Below are positions 17,434-27,846 of a DNA stretch of 64,000 nucleotides, in pieces. How positions within the stretch are numbered: the stretch's first letter is position 1; every line of letters starts with the position of its first letter. A model generated the notes under the pieces. It searched no databases. It saw only the letters and a program-made list of their open reading frames with translations, and had not been told where the DNA came from. Position numbers and translations under genes: made by a program. This DNA is from Paenibacillus sp. URB8-2 (GTDB lineage: Bacteria; Bacillota; Bacilli; Paenibacillales; Paenibacillaceae), in NCBI RefSeq assembly GCF_013393385.1, contig NZ_AP023239.1, positions 4,216,001-4,280,000 of the forward strand, given 5' to 3'.

Positions 17434-17480
17434 AAGAAACGGCAGCCCTCAGCCGCTTGCCGGGAATAGCCATCCGTTTC
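17434..17480 (-). terminator. Terminator of comN, with arms like the dispersed element
   Basis: GAAACGG and CCGTTTC arms (17436-17442 and 17474-17480) enclose a GC-rich region. A T5 run follows on the minus strand. The outer arms match hairpin I of the elements at 4645 and 37947. Apart from this hairpin the 17252-17558 gap shows nothing clear. Confidence 0.65.
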
Positions 17481-17558
17481 CTGAATTTCTATGAAGTTAC
17501 CTTTCTCCTACTTTACGCCTTTGTGGAGCCGTTTGCAAAATATCCTCGCAAATTCCGT

Positions 17559-17810
17559 TCACTTTAGTCCCTTGTACATGGAAATGGTCAAATAATTCAT
17601 ATAGGTGGTTACTTTCAGGGAATAGATGTCATTCACGATTCTGTGGAGCGGCGGCGTTCCTTCCTTGGCATAATTCCGGCTGACACATTCCCAAATATCT
17701 TGGGCGATAACATATTCATAGCCGAGAAGCCGAAATTCCTCCGCTTTGCTGAGACACATGGCTTCGAACTCCTTGTCCAGCAGTTCTTGATCCTTACGCT
17801 CCGATTCCAC
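17559..17810 (-). CDS. comN: ComN-like post-transcriptional regulator
   Basis: 83 residues from the GTG at 17810, which follows GGGAGG by nine bases; an upstream in-frame ATG has no such signal. The body (KEFEAMCLSKAEEFRLLGYE..IWECVSRNY) and its place beside secDF and spoVB match B. subtilis ComN (YrzD), which promotes comE mRNA accumulation and localises with DivIVA. The all-helical sequence has no membrane segment. Identification rests on sequence pattern plus synteny. It diverges from spoVB across a 200-base gap. Confidence 0.75.
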   Translation of the reverse strand: MESERKDQELLDKEFEAMCLSKAEEFRLLGYEYVIAQDIWECVSRNYAKEGTPPLHRIVNDIYSLKVTTYMNYLTISMYKGLK

Positions 17811-18018
17811 GTGTTCACACCTCCCTGTTACGTCTATCAACAATGTCCATGAACTCTCTTCATAATTTTATAATATTCGACCTTCATTCGCGCTTTCCTT
17901 CTTTACCGTCAAAATGTTATGCGGGGAAGACTGTCATGTCCGATCACATGCGGCATATCCATTTAAAAGGACAACGTTCGGCTGCCGCCACATTTCACCC
18001 CGGAAGAAGGAATGCCCT

Positions 18019-19623
18019 TTGAGGAAACCGAAAAGGCAAAGCTTTATCTATGGAACGATGATTCTGCTCTCGGCTGGTATTGTTAACCGGATGCTGGGCT
18101 TCATTCCGCGCATTATCCTGCCGCGTGTAATTGGAGCCGAGGGTGTCGGCTTGTATCAGCTGGGCTATCCTTTCTTTTTAGTGCTCGTTACGGTCATTAC
18201 CGGTGGGATTCCGCTGGCCGTCGCCAAAATGGTGGCGGAAGCCGAAAGCAAGGGACATCCGGAGCGGTCGCGACGCATCCTGCATACGGCTCTGGGGCTT
18301 AGCATCTCGCTGGGCATTCTGTTTACGGGAATCGCCCTTGCCGGCGCATCCTGGGTATCCAACGTTATTTTAACAGACAGCCGTGTATATTATACGTTCA
18401 TCGCCATGATTCCAATGCTCACCATTGTCGCAGTTTCCGCCGTATACCGGGGTTATTTTCAAGGTCTGCAAAATATGATTCCCTCCGCGCTGTCTTCTGT
18501 GTTGGAGACGGTAACGCGAATTTTCTTCATGCTGTGGTTCTCTTGGCAGCTGCTGCCAAAAGGGATCGCCTTCGCCGCAGCCGGAGCCATGCTGGGAGTT
18601 ACCGCGGGTGAAATTACAGGGATGCTGGTGCTGCTTATCCAGTACTATTCCGCCTTAAAAAAGGACAAACCGGAGCCTGACCAGCAGAACGACAAACCGG
18701 TTGAAGCGACAAAACAAGACCCCGCCCTAGGGAGCGCCGGCCGAAATGGCGGAATATTGAGACGTCTGCTTGGCATTTCCGTCCCCGTAACCGCCGGAAG
18801 GCTCGTCGGCTCGTTTTCCTATTTGCTGGAATCGATTATCACTGCGCGGAGCCTTGCCATGGCAGGGATTGCCACTTCAATGGCAACTGCTCAATACGGT
18901 TCACTTCAGGGTATGGTAATCCCGCTGCTCTTATTGCCGGGCGCGCTTACCACCGCGCTTGCCGTCTCGCTGGTGCCTTCACTGTCCGAAGCGTCGGCCC
19001 GCCGCGATCTCAAGGCGATTCATAAACGGATTCATCAGGCCCTGCGCCTGGCCATGGTCACAGGCGCCCCGTTCGCCGTGCTTATGTATGTGCTTGCCGT
19101 CCCTTTATGTACCCTGCTGTACGGCAGTTCAGACACTGCTCCCATGCTGCAAATGATGGCGCCGTTCGCCCTGTTTCTGTACGTTCAAGCTCCGCTTCAG
19201 GCTGTCCTTCAGGCGATGGACCGCCCTGGAACGGCATTGATCAATACATTGATCGGCGCGACTGTAAAAATTCTGCTGATCCTTTCGCTCGCCTCAAGAC
19301 CGGAATACGGAATCAACGGCGCTCTGATCGCTATTATTGCCAACAGCATCCTGGTCACATTGCTGCACGGTTACAGCGTCGTCAAATTGATCTCCCTTCG
19401 CTTGAAGCTGAACGACCTGCTCAAGACTGGAGCGGCGATGACGATCATGGGCGCCGGCGTAAAATATGTATACACCCACATATCGATAGCCGAGGCCCAG
19501 TGGATGCAGTTTTTGTTCGCGTCCGCTCTCGGCATGGCGCTGTATCTGGGGATTTCCCTGTTAACCGGACTATTTTCCCGCCGCGACCTTGAACGAATTC
19601 CGCTTATCGGCCGATGGCTGTAG
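18019..19623 (+). CDS. spoVB: Stage V sporulation protein B (MOP-family lipid flippase)
   Basis: Polytopic membrane protein of the MurJ/Wzx (MOP) superfamily needed for spore cortex peptidoglycan. 534 residues from the TTG at 18019 (AGAAGGA about seven bases upstream), with about 14 membrane segments. The opening GTMILLSAGIVNRMLGFIPR and PRVIGAEGVGLYQLGYPFF are the conserved first helices. The open frame extends 35 codons further upstream without a ribosome site. A charged, variable loop (KKDKPEPDQQNDKP) lies near the middle. The stop codon directly abuts the convergent yrbG stop, leaving no room for a terminator between them. Confidence 0.95.
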   Translation: MRKPKRQSFIYGTMILLSAGIVNRMLGFIPRIILPRVIGAEGVGLYQLGYPFFLVLVTVITGGIPLAVAKMVAEAESKGHPERSRRILHTALGLSISLGILFTGIALAGASWVSNVILTDSRVYYTFIAMIPMLTIVAVSAVYRGYFQGLQNMIPSALSSVLETVTRIFFMLWFSWQLLPKGIAFAAAGAMLGVTAGEITGMLVLLIQYYSALKKDKPEPDQQNDKPVEATKQDPALGSAGRNGGILRRLLGISVPVTAGRLVGSFSYLLESIITARSLAMAGIATSMATAQYGSLQGMVIPLLLLPGALTTALAVSLVPSLSEASARRDLKAIHKRIHQALRLAMVTGAPFAVLMYVLAVPLCTLLYGSSDTAPMLQMMAPFALFLYVQAPLQAVLQAMDRPGTALINTLIGATVKILLILSLASRPEYGINGALIAIIANSILVTLLHGYSVVKLISLRLKLNDLLKTGAAMTIMGAGVKYVYTHISIAEAQWMQFLFASALGMALYLGISLLTGLFSRRDLERIPLIGRWL

Positions 19624-20370
19624 CTATTTGGAGCGGTTATGATCCACATAAAGCTTGCCTTTGTGGTCGATGGAACAAAGAAATACGTCACGAAAATCGG
19701 AGACGCCTTGTTGCCGAATCTGATTTCTTAGCCAAAAACGCGTTTTCCCAATCATCTCCAGATTATCATCCTGTACCTTGCCGTCCATAATCAGCGGTAC
19801 CGGCAGTCCCTCATACCGGATTTTGTCTTTAGGGAACTCATTGACGGACGCTTCGCTGTCTGAAATGATTTTGCCTGAACTGCTGTTCCCTGAACGGTTG
19901 GAGGAAGAAATGTCATTGTCTTTCTCAATTACGGTCAGCTGTCCGGTAGGCTCCAATATCGCGAACTCGACATCTGCCAAGCTGGTAATATTTTGTCCTC
20001 TCAGCTGCAGCAGCAGATCGTCAATATTATATCTTTGTTTACGCATTTCCTTACGCTGAATTTTGCCGTCCGATATCAGAATGCTCGGTTTACCGTCAAT
20101 CAGCAGCCGCAGCTTACGGCTTTTCAGGCTGAAATGGGCAAGCACCACCTGCGTCAGAACAAGCGTCACTATCGGCACGATTCCGTCATACAACGGACGC
20201 TCAATATCTTCGATTGCGAATACGGCAATTTCGGCGATCAGAATTGAAATCGTAAGGTCGAACACCGACAGCTTCCCAATCTCCCTTTTCCCCATGATGC
20301 GCAAGCTCAGGAAAATGAAGAGATACATCAGCAAGGTCATAAAGATATGTGCGGTGATATGCCGGAACAT
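19624..20370 (-). CDS. yrbG: DUF421 membrane protein, YetF/YrbG type
   Basis: 248 residues from the ATG at 20370 (AAAGGAGAGCGAAGCA upstream). Three N-terminal membrane segments include LRIMGKREIGKLSVFDLTIS, the family signature, followed by the cytoplasmic YcaP/YetF domain (GKPSILISDGKIQRKEMRKQ, RYNIDDLLLQLRGQ). A low-complexity Ser/Asn insert (SSSNRSGNSSSG) lies near 165-180. The family is found in spore formers, and some members are spore-membrane proteins that affect germinant-receptor function; this member's role is unknown. It is convergent with spoVB with no intergenic base. Confidence 0.88.
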   Translation of the reverse strand: MFRHITAHIFMTLLMYLFIFLSLRIMGKREIGKLSVFDLTISILIAEIAVFAIEDIERPLYDGIVPIVTLVLTQVVLAHFSLKSRKLRLLIDGKPSILISDGKIQRKEMRKQRYNIDDLLLQLRGQNITSLADVEFAILEPTGQLTVIEKDNDISSSNRSGNSSSGKIISDSEASVNEFPKDKIRYEGLPVPLIMDGKVQDDNLEMIGKTRFWLRNQIRQQGVSDFRDVFLCSIDHKGKLYVDHNRSK

Positions 20371-20581
20371 ATTGCTTCGCTCTCCTTTACAGGTCCCCGG
20401 GCACACAGCGCCGGATGGAACAATGTAGTCCTATTCTGACCGCGAGTCCCATGTAACATTCGGAAACCCGGCGCTCAATTACTGGTAAATGCCCGTCCAT
20501 CGCTTTCGTGTACTATTGGGGCAAGCCGTCTCATAGTATGAAGTAATTGACTTAGCACTTTGAATAAGAGGAGGTTAAACC

Positions 20582-20974
20582 ATGGATTTGCTCCGGAAAC
20601 TGTTCTCGCTGAAAATAGGGAATCCCGTGCTGTCGGGCCTGTGCCGCGCTTTTTTGTGGATGCTGATGGGAGCTTTCATTCTTTCGCTGCTGCTTTGGGG
20701 AAGCGGGCTGAGCGAACATGATCTCTCGCTGTATACCTATGTTGTACATGGACTGGCTATTGCCCTCGGAGGCTGGACGGCAGGCAAAAGAGCCATCAGC
20801 AGGGGATGGTATCAAGGCTGCCTTACAGGCGCTTTTTATGGAGTCATTGTGCTGATCATCGGTTTCTTGGCTTTGGACAGCCCTCTGAAAGCGCCTGATC
20901 TGCTGTGGATTGCGGCTGCAGCGTTCATCGGCGCGCTTGGAGGAATGTTCGGGGTCAATTTCCAGAAAGTATAA
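20582..20974 (+). CDS. yrzE: Small four-helix membrane protein, YrzE/TIGR04086 type
   Basis: 130 residues, four predicted membrane segments, with the glycine-rich ALGGWTAGKRA loop and GALGGMFGVN ending typical of this Firmicute family of unknown function. GAGGAGG lies about seven bases before the ATG. It occupies the same neighbourhood (between the DUF421 gene and yajC) as in B. subtilis. No catalytic motif is seen. Confidence 0.85.
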   Translation: MDLLRKLFSLKIGNPVLSGLCRAFLWMLMGAFILSLLLWGSGLSEHDLSLYTYVVHGLAIALGGWTAGKRAISRGWYQGCLTGAFYGVIVLIIGFLALDSPLKAPDLLWIAAAAFIGALGGMFGVNFQKV

Positions 20975-20993
20975 TGTTTATATTTTCAAAAAA

Positions 20994-21022
20994 TTGAAAC
21001 AGCGCTTCCCAAAATGTGATAC
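20994..21022 (+). promoter_or_regulatory. Predicted promoter of the PAP2 gene
   Basis: TTGAAA (20994-20999), 17-base spacer, TGATAC (21017-21022). Confidence 0.5.
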
Positions 21023-21075
21023 ACTGTCATCATCTAATTGCTGTTTTTTGCACATTCAAGGAGGCTTTGATCGCT

Positions 21076-21915
21076 TTGCTTTACCAATCTATGAATACTG
21101 TTTCAGGGTTTACCGTAGTGATTGTCTTTCTGCTGATCGGCCTTGTCACCCGCCGAAATCCGTTTATGGCACTGGTTTACCTCGCCAAAGAAATGCTGCG
21201 ATCCTATAAACTCGTGCTTCTGATCGCCGGCATGTCCGGTGTGCTGGCCCTTAACAAGTATGAGCTGCAAATTGAGAAAAAACTGCATCTCACCTCCGAT
21301 TTCACCGGCTTTGTGTTCGGTCTCGAAGGACATTTCGTTCAGGCAGTACAGCATCTCTTCTACACTCCGTGGCTGACTCCGATTATCGTGTTCTTTTACA
21401 TTTTTATGCTGCAATCGGTGCTTGCCGCTTCGCTTGGAGTGTATCTGATGGACAATAACCGTCTGATGCTCTACGCGACCTGTTACGCCGTTATTCTAAA
21501 TTACGCAATTGCCATTCCCTTCTATCTTTATTTTCCGGTAAATGAGGTTTGGTCCTATGCACCCGCAGGGGTCCGGTTCGTGATGCTGGATGTATTTCCG
21601 AGATTTGAGCAGGAGTACCGGGCGTTGTCCGGACTGAATAATTGCTTTCCCAGCCTCCATACCTCCATTTCCCTGACATCGGCGCTGCTGGCTTTCAGGT
21701 CGGGCAACAGGCGCTGGATGACAGTCGCGGGCGTTTCGGCCGCCTTCATTATTTTCGGTATTTTCTATCTGGGCATCCACTGGTTTACCGATATGATCGG
21801 CGGTACACTTCTTGCCGTGCTTTCTTCCTCGCTCAGCGTTAAACTCGCCAAGCTTACGCTTCGCGGCGGTGAGGCTGCTCTGCGGGTCGGCAGTGAAGCT
21901 ACCCCTTTGCAATAG
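21076..21915 (+). CDS. PAP2-superfamily membrane phosphatase, inositolphosphotransferase-like
   Basis: 279 residues from the TTG at 21076 (AAGGAGG 11 bases upstream); the first ATG, at 21091, is further away. Six or more membrane segments. The PAP2 signature appears as CFPSLHTS and GIHWFTDMIGG, with the two catalytic His; this PSLHTS form is that of the Aur1/Ipt1-like subgroup (PAP2_3) rather than the PSGH of ordinary phosphatidate phosphatases. It is likely to act on a lipid phosphate or phosphodiester at the outer membrane face; substrate unknown. It has its own promoter and a strong terminator. Confidence 0.82.
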   Translation: MLYQSMNTVSGFTVVIVFLLIGLVTRRNPFMALVYLAKEMLRSYKLVLLIAGMSGVLALNKYELQIEKKLHLTSDFTGFVFGLEGHFVQAVQHLFYTPWLTPIIVFFYIFMLQSVLAASLGVYLMDNNRLMLYATCYAVILNYAIAIPFYLYFPVNEVWSYAPAGVRFVMLDVFPRFEQEYRALSGLNNCFPSLHTSISLTSALLAFRSGNRRWMTVAGVSAAFIIFGIFYLGIHWFTDMIGGTLLAVLSSSLSVKLAKLTLRGGEAALRVGSEATPLQ

Positions 21916-21980
21916 GCTGTCAGTATCCCCATTCGGTATTGAGCGCTCCTTTTCATGCGCATGGCTTATAACATTCATCG

Positions 21981-22009
21981 AAGAAGTCCCGAACCGGGGC
22001 TTCTTTTTT
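21981..22009 (+). terminator. Terminator of the PAP2 gene
   Basis: AAGAAGTCCCG pairs with CGGGGCTTCTT, followed by a T run. Confidence 0.88.
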
Positions 22010-22015
22010 CACACA

Positions 22016-22058
22016 ATAAAAAGCGGTGTGCCTCCCATTCATGGAAAGCGCACCGCTT
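22016..22058 (-). terminator. Terminator of queA-tgt-yajC
   Basis: Minus strand AAGCGGTGCGC and GCACACCGCTT pair around a loop and are followed by TTTT. Confidence 0.8.
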
Positions 22059-22079
22059 AGTGAAACAGAAACTTGCAAA

Positions 22080-22397
22080 CTATTGCTTTGAATCCGCTTC
22101 CGTTGTTGCTACGGAATGGCTGATCGAACCACGGTCAAAGGTCAATTTTGTTACATCATTCACCCGGAGAACCACGATATCGTCCGAAATCTCCATAATC
22201 GTGCCGTGAAGGCCGCCGATCGTAACGACCTTGTCACCCTTTTTCAATGCCTTTAACATCGAATTGCGCGTCTTGGTCTTCTTCTGTTGAGGACGGATCA
22301 GCAGGAAGTAGAACACGATAAACATCAAGACAAACGGCCCAACAAGCCCTAAAATGCTTGAGGATTGGGATCCTGCACCTGCAGCGTACTGAAACAT
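22080..22397 (-). CDS. yajC: Preprotein translocase subunit YajC
   Basis: 105 residues: one N-terminal membrane helix (GPFVLMFIVFYFLLIRPQQKK, about 19-38) followed by a small cytoplasmic domain with KKGDKVVTIGGLHGTI. It associates with SecDF. ATG at 22397 is preceded by AAAGGGGGG. It is the last gene of queA-tgt-yajC and is followed by a terminator. Confidence 0.95.
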   Translation of the reverse strand: MFQYAAGAGSQSSSILGLVGPFVLMFIVFYFLLIRPQQKKTKTRNSMLKALKKGDKVVTIGGLHGTIMEISDDIVVLRVNDVTKLTFDRGSISHSVATTEADSKQ

Positions 22398-22441
22398 ATT
22401 TCACCCCCCTTTCAAATCTTCGCTAAAGCACAATCCAGAGC

Positions 22442-23599
<1,158 letters not shown>

Positions 23600-24628
23600 T
23601 TAGTAAATGAACATTGCGTCGCCGAAACTGAAAAAGCGGTACTTCCTCTGAATCGCCTCTTGATAGGCATCAAGAATATGCTCCCTGCCCGCCAAGGCGC
23701 TGACCAGCATGACCAGCGTCGATTTCGGCAGATGAAAATTCGTAATCAGGGCGTCCACCAGCTTGAATTCGTATCCAGGGTAGATAAAAATATCCGTCCA
23801 GCCGCTGCATGCTTCGAGCGGTCCATCGCCGAACATGCCGCCGACCGTCTCCAGCGTACGGCATGAGGTGGTTCCAACCGCCACGATTCGGCTTCCCTTT
23901 GCCCGGGCTTCGTTCAGCATATCCGCCGTTTCACGTGACAGCATGAAAAATTCCGCATGCATAACATGCTCCTCAACCGTATCCACGGACATCGGCCGGA
24001 ATGTGCCAAGCCCGACATGGAGGGTAATGTAGGCTAGTTTAACCCCTTTTTCCTTAATCTTCTTCAGTAGTTCCTCCGTAAAATGCAAACCGGCCGTAGG
24101 TGCGGCCGCCGAGCCTTCATTGCGGGCATATACGGTCTGATACCGTTCCCGGTCGTCCAGCTTCTCCTTAATATAAGGCGGAAGCGGCATCGTTCCGAGC
24201 CTGTCCAGAATCTCCTGGAAAATCCCATTGTACATGAACCGCAGCGTGCGCCCGCCCATGTCGCTTTCATCCTCGATTACCGCCCGAAGTTCCTCACCGA
24301 AGAATATGACGGCACCGGACTTGAGCTTTTTTCCCGGCTTCACCAGAGCCTCCCACCGGTCTTCGCCCAAGCTTTTGAGCAGCAGCACTTCGGCCTTGGC
24401 TCCGGTATCTTCTTTAACGCCGAACAACCGGGCGGGAATCACTCTCGTATCATTCAGCACAAGCGTATCGCCTGGCTGCAGTTCATCAAGAATATCGGTA
24501 AATTGCCGATGCTCTGTGCTTCCGCTTCGCTTGTCCAACGTGAGCAGCCTGGATGCGCTGCGGTCGGCAAGCGGAGTCTGGGCAATCAGTTCTTCCGGCA
24601 GATGAAAATCATACAAATCCACATTCAT
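23600..24628 (-). CDS. queA: S-adenosylmethionine:tRNA ribosyltransferase-isomerase
   Basis: Adds the cyclopentenediol-forming ribosyl part of SAM to preQ1-34 in tRNA, giving epoxyqueuosine. 342 residues, normal length. Signature stretches: [14 protein letters not shown] at the N-terminus, [22 protein letters not shown] and [26 protein letters not shown] at 24628 has AAGGA upstream. It is first of the queA-tgt-yajC group, directly after the spoIID-like gene with only six bases between. Confidence 0.97.
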   Translation of the reverse strand: MNVDLYDFHLPEELIAQTPLADRSASRLLTLDKRSGSTEHRQFTDILDELQPGDTLVLNDTRVIPARLFGVKEDTGAKAEVLLLKSLGEDRWEALVKPGKKLKSGAVIFFGEELRAVIEDESDMGGRTLRFMYNGIFQEILDRLGTMPLPPYIKEKLDDRERYQTVYARNEGSAAAPTAGLHFTEELLKKIKEKGVKLAYITLHVGLGTFRPMSVDTVEEHVMHAEFFMLSRETADMLNEARAKGSRIVAVGTTSCRTLETVGGMFGDGPLEACSGWTDIFIYPGYEFKLVDALITNFHLPKSTLVMLVSALAGREHILDAYQEAIQRKYRFFSFGDAMFIY

Positions 24629-24634
24629 TGCTAG

Positions 24635-26722
24635 TCATTCCTTAACTATAGTGACATTCTGAAAATAGTGTTGCAAAATCTCCTTGTAATCATACCCTTT
24701 ATCCGCCATTCCCTTCACGCCCCATTGGGACATGCCGAGTCCATGGCCGTTGCCCCAGCCAATGAACAGAAAGCCTGGATTGGCGTCTACTACCCGCGCC
24801 TTGGAGTCCACGTCCATAACGACGGTCCCGCTGCCGCTTTGCGTTACCATACCTGAAGCGGACAGTACGCCCGTCTGCTGTGAACCGCTTACTGTTGCGG
24901 TTTGGCCGTCGGCGCCTAGTACAGTATAACTGCCCGAAGGCACAATATCAAACAAAGTGCTGGGCAGTCCGCCTAATGCGGAGCGGTACAAATCGGGATA
25001 CTTCACTGTAAGGGCATTGCCGTTGGCCTGGACCAGAACGGCCCGGCCCGACGGACCACGCTCCGTTACCTGAAGGCTGACGATGGATGAAGGCAGAGTG
25101 CCGCTCGTCTTCCCTTGCAGACTCTTCAGAAGCTCGCCGGATGAATAAGGTCCTTTAATCCAACTGTAGCTGCCCGACTCCAGCACACTGTCCAGAACGA
25201 CCGCATTTTCTCCCGGGTTCAGCTTGCCGACGGGGCTTACGCTGCTGTCAACCACAGGCAGCGCCCGCACATTGACATCCTTGGTCGTCGCCGTCAGCAT
25301 GTTCAGGCCGGCGGCGGTCTTGTCGCCAGTCAATTTCACATTGTCTTCCCGGACATAGCCGTCCAAGCCGTTAGACAGCTGCACATAATACCATTTCTTC
25401 GCAGTAGCCACAGCGGAACTGTCGCCTGAACTGTCTACGCTGGAAAATACATTTCCTCCATTATTCCATACTTCGGACGGATCGGCTGTCATTCCGCCGC
25501 TGTTGGATGAGAATACGGCTTCAACGATATTCCCTCCACTCTTCAGCACCTCGCCTGCCGTGGAATCCACCGCCGACGTAATCGATGCCGCCTCGGCTCC
25601 AGTCCCGTTGTAGACCTGGCTGAGCGTAGTGTCCACGACATTCGCAATGTCGAATCGCAGCCCCTGCGCAAGCGCATAGCTGCGAGCAGCCACCGCCTGC
25701 GCCTTAAGCGCTTCGGCCGGCCAACTCGAAGAGACCTCCCCGCCAACGACCGAGTACAGATATTGTTCTAGCGAGAGTTCATTAACAACGGACAGCGATC
25801 CGTTCGATCCACCAAGCTCCAGGCTTCCGCGGTAGGTCCGCTTTGATCGTTCGGCAAGCTGAATGCCTGAACTGCCCGCTGAAGCCTTAAACTTCGCATC
25901 ACCGGATACCGCGTAGTGTACTGCTTGAGTCTCGCTGTTCAAATCCAGTCCGACATCACTACGGATCATGAGACCCGCCGATGCCGTCGTCAATATCAGC
26001 TGCGGCATCACCTGGCCAAGCACAAGCCGTGCTGCGGCCAAGTCGCTGTCATTGGCAGCTTCGGCTACCCACACCTCGTACCGCGACCCTCCGCCTTCGG
26101 AAGGAACGACGGCGGTCCAGGCGTCAACGCCGGCCGCGGCTATACTTGCCCTTGCGGTGTCGGCTTCCTGCTGAGTGGCATAGCTGCCCGCTGTCAAATG
26201 CTTGCCGCCCTTGACAACGGGAACTTGGTCCGCCGGGAGGTTCAAACCGGCTTTGGCCACTCTATCAACCGCATTCTTCGCGGCGCTTTCGCTGGCGTAT
26301 ATCCCGGTATAGAGCTGATATACATTGCTGCCTCCCTTTGAGTTCAGAAACAGCAAAGGCTTGTCCGACGTGGACTGGAGCTTCTTCGCCGCATCGGCTA
26401 CCGTCTGCCAGGAAGATGTCTCAAGCACCTTGACGCGGTATCCGTCCAGGCTTGCGCGCACCTTCGTCCCCGAAGGAATCGTAACGAGAACGGTCCCGCC
26501 ATCTTGGGCGGTCAGGCTCCAGGCCTGGCCCGAGAGCAGCGTGACCGCCGGGACCGTCAATTTATATTTGCTGCCGATATCCGCAAAAAGCGCGACCCTG
26601 ATCGTCCGGGCGGAATCGGCGTAACCGGCCCCGGCGGGCAGCAGCAGACTTCCCGCTGCCAGCGCGGCTGCCAGCAAGCCTTTTGCCAGAGCCGTTCTCT
26701 TTTTCCTCCATGCATGACTCAT
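24635..26722 (-). CDS. SpoIID/LytB-domain wall protein with SPOR-like and SH3-like parts
   Basis: Exported protein of about 695 residues. Signal peptide at 1-36 (KGLLAAALAAGSLLLPAGAGYA). A SPOR-like segment (VYQLYTGIYASESAAKNAVD then TAGSYATQQEADTARASIAAAG) covers about 125-215. The SpoIID core runs from about 305: YRGSLEL, LEQYLYSVVGGEVSSSWPAEALKAQAVAARSYA in the conserved amidase-enhancer region, and GWGNGHGLGMSQWG near the C-terminus. An SH3-like insert (VNVRALP) interrupts the core near 490. The SpoIID family includes lytic transglycosylases and amidase enhancers. Start: ATG at 26722 with GGAGGAG nine bases upstream. It probably acts in cell-wall or spore-wall remodelling; the exact role is unknown. 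Confidence 0.88.
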   Translation of the reverse strand: MSHAWRKKRTALAKGLLAAALAAGSLLLPAGAGYADSARTIRVALFADIGSKYKLTVPAVTLLSGQAWSLTAQDGGTVLVTIPSGTKVRASLDGYRVKVLETSSWQTVADAAKKLQSTSDKPLLFLNSKGGSNVYQLYTGIYASESAAKNAVDRVAKAGLNLPADQVPVVKGGKHLTAGSYATQQEADTARASIAAAGVDAWTAVVPSEGGGSRYEVWVAEAANDSDLAAARLVLGQVMPQLILTTASAGLMIRSDVGLDLNSETQAVHYAVSGDAKFKASAGSSGIQLAERSKRTYRGSLELGGSNGSLSVVNELSLEQYLYSVVGGEVSSSWPAEALKAQAVAARSYALAQGLRFDIANVVDTTLSQVYNGTGAEAASITSAVDSTAGEVLKSGGNIVEAVFSSNSGGMTADPSEVWNNGGNVFSSVDSSGDSSAVATAKKWYYVQLSNGLDGYVREDNVKLTGDKTAAGLNMLTATTKDVNVRALPVVDSSVSPVGKLNPGENAVVLDSVLESGSYSWIKGPYSSGELLKSLQGKTSGTLPSSIVSLQVTERGPSGRAVLVQANGNALTVKYPDLYRSALGGLPSTLFDIVPSGSYTVLGADGQTATVSGSQQTGVLSASGMVTQSGSGTVVMDVDSKARVVDANPGFLFIGWGNGHGLGMSQWGVKGMADKGYDYKEILQHYFQNVTIVKE

Positions 26723-26759
26723 CTTCACGTTCTCCTCCAATCGCCAAAGTCGATAAAGT

Positions 26760-27767
26760 TCAAGATTGCTCCGGAGGGAGCGGAATTCCTAAATGCTGAT
26801 AAGCGGCCGGGGTAACCATTCTTCCCCGTGGTGTACGCTGTAATAAGCCGATTTGCAGTAAGTACGGTTCATAAACATCTTCTATTGTCTGGCTCTCTTC
26901 GCCTATCGTAGCTGCAATCGTATCCAGCCCGACAGGTCCGCCGCGAAAGCCCGTAATCATCGAGCGCAGCATTTTATGGTCAATACTGTCAAGGCCCCTG
27001 GGATCAACTTGCAGCATTTTCAACGACTCCCCGGCAATTTCCGGAGTGATAATCCCATCTCCTTTGACCTGGGCATAATCACGGACCCGTTTCAGCAGCC
27101 GGTTGGCGATCCGGGGAGTTCCCCGTGAGCGCAGCGCAATCTCCTCGGCTGCGTCGCCAACAATCTCAATACCAAGAATATCAGCCCCCCGAGAGACGAT
27201 ATAGCTCAGCTCATCCTCTGTATAGAACTCCAATCGGCTGACAACGCCGAAGCGGTCGCGCAGGGGTGCGGACAGCAAGCCGGCTCGCGTGGTGGCCCCC
27301 ACAAGTGTAAACGGCGGCAGATCCAGCCGGACCGAGCGGGCGCTTGGCCCTTTGCCGATCATAATATCAAGCGCAAAATCCTCCATCGCCGGATACAGCA
27401 CTTCCTCAACCGTCCGGTGCAGCCTGTGAATTTCATCGATAAACAGCACATCGCCTTCCTGCAGATTGGTCAGCAGCGCCGCCAAATCACCTGGGCGTTC
27501 AATCGCGGGACCGGACGTCGTCCGGAGGTTCACTCCCAGTTCGTTGGCGATAATATTGGCTAGCGTCGTCTTTCCGAGCCCCGGCGGCCCGTACAACAGC
27601 ACATGATCCAGCGCCTCGCTCCGCATTTTTGCCGCTTCGATATAGATTTTCAGGTTCTCTTTAACTTGATTCTGCCCTATATATTCAGCCAGATAGCGGG
27701 GACGCAGACTGAGCTCCACCGCCTGGTCTTCCATCATTAAATTCGCGGATATGATCCGGTCCTCCAT
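26760..27767 (-). CDS. ruvB: Holliday junction branch-migration motor RuvB
   Basis: Hexameric AAA+ helicase driving branch migration with RuvA. 335 residues from the ATG at 27767 (GGAG ten bases upstream); an ATG eight codons earlier lacks a ribosome site. Walker [10 protein letters not shown] (60-68), Walker B FIDEIHRL (109-116), sensor GATTRAG, arginine finger region LRDRFG, and the C-terminal winged helix. Lies 79 bases after ruvA in the ruvC-ruvA-ruvB order. Confidence 0.97.
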   Translation of the reverse strand: MEDRIISANLMMEDQAVELSLRPRYLAEYIGQNQVKENLKIYIEAAKMRSEALDHVLLYGPPGLGKTTLANIIANELGVNLRTTSGPAIERPGDLAALLTNLQEGDVLFIDEIHRLHRTVEEVLYPAMEDFALDIMIGKGPSARSVRLDLPPFTLVGATTRAGLLSAPLRDRFGVVSRLEFYTEDELSYIVSRGADILGIEIVGDAAEEIALRSRGTPRIANRLLKRVRDYAQVKGDGIITPEIAGESLKMLQVDPRGLDSIDHKMLRSMITGFRGGPVGLDTIAATIGEESQTIEDVYEPYLLQIGLLQRTPRGRMVTPAAYQHLGIPLPPEQS

Positions 27768-27846
27768 CTTCCCATCGCTCCACTTCATCATGTACTTAGC
27801 GGACCTTTCGTCAACCGATGCTCATCCACTTCTTGCTTGGCCGGAT

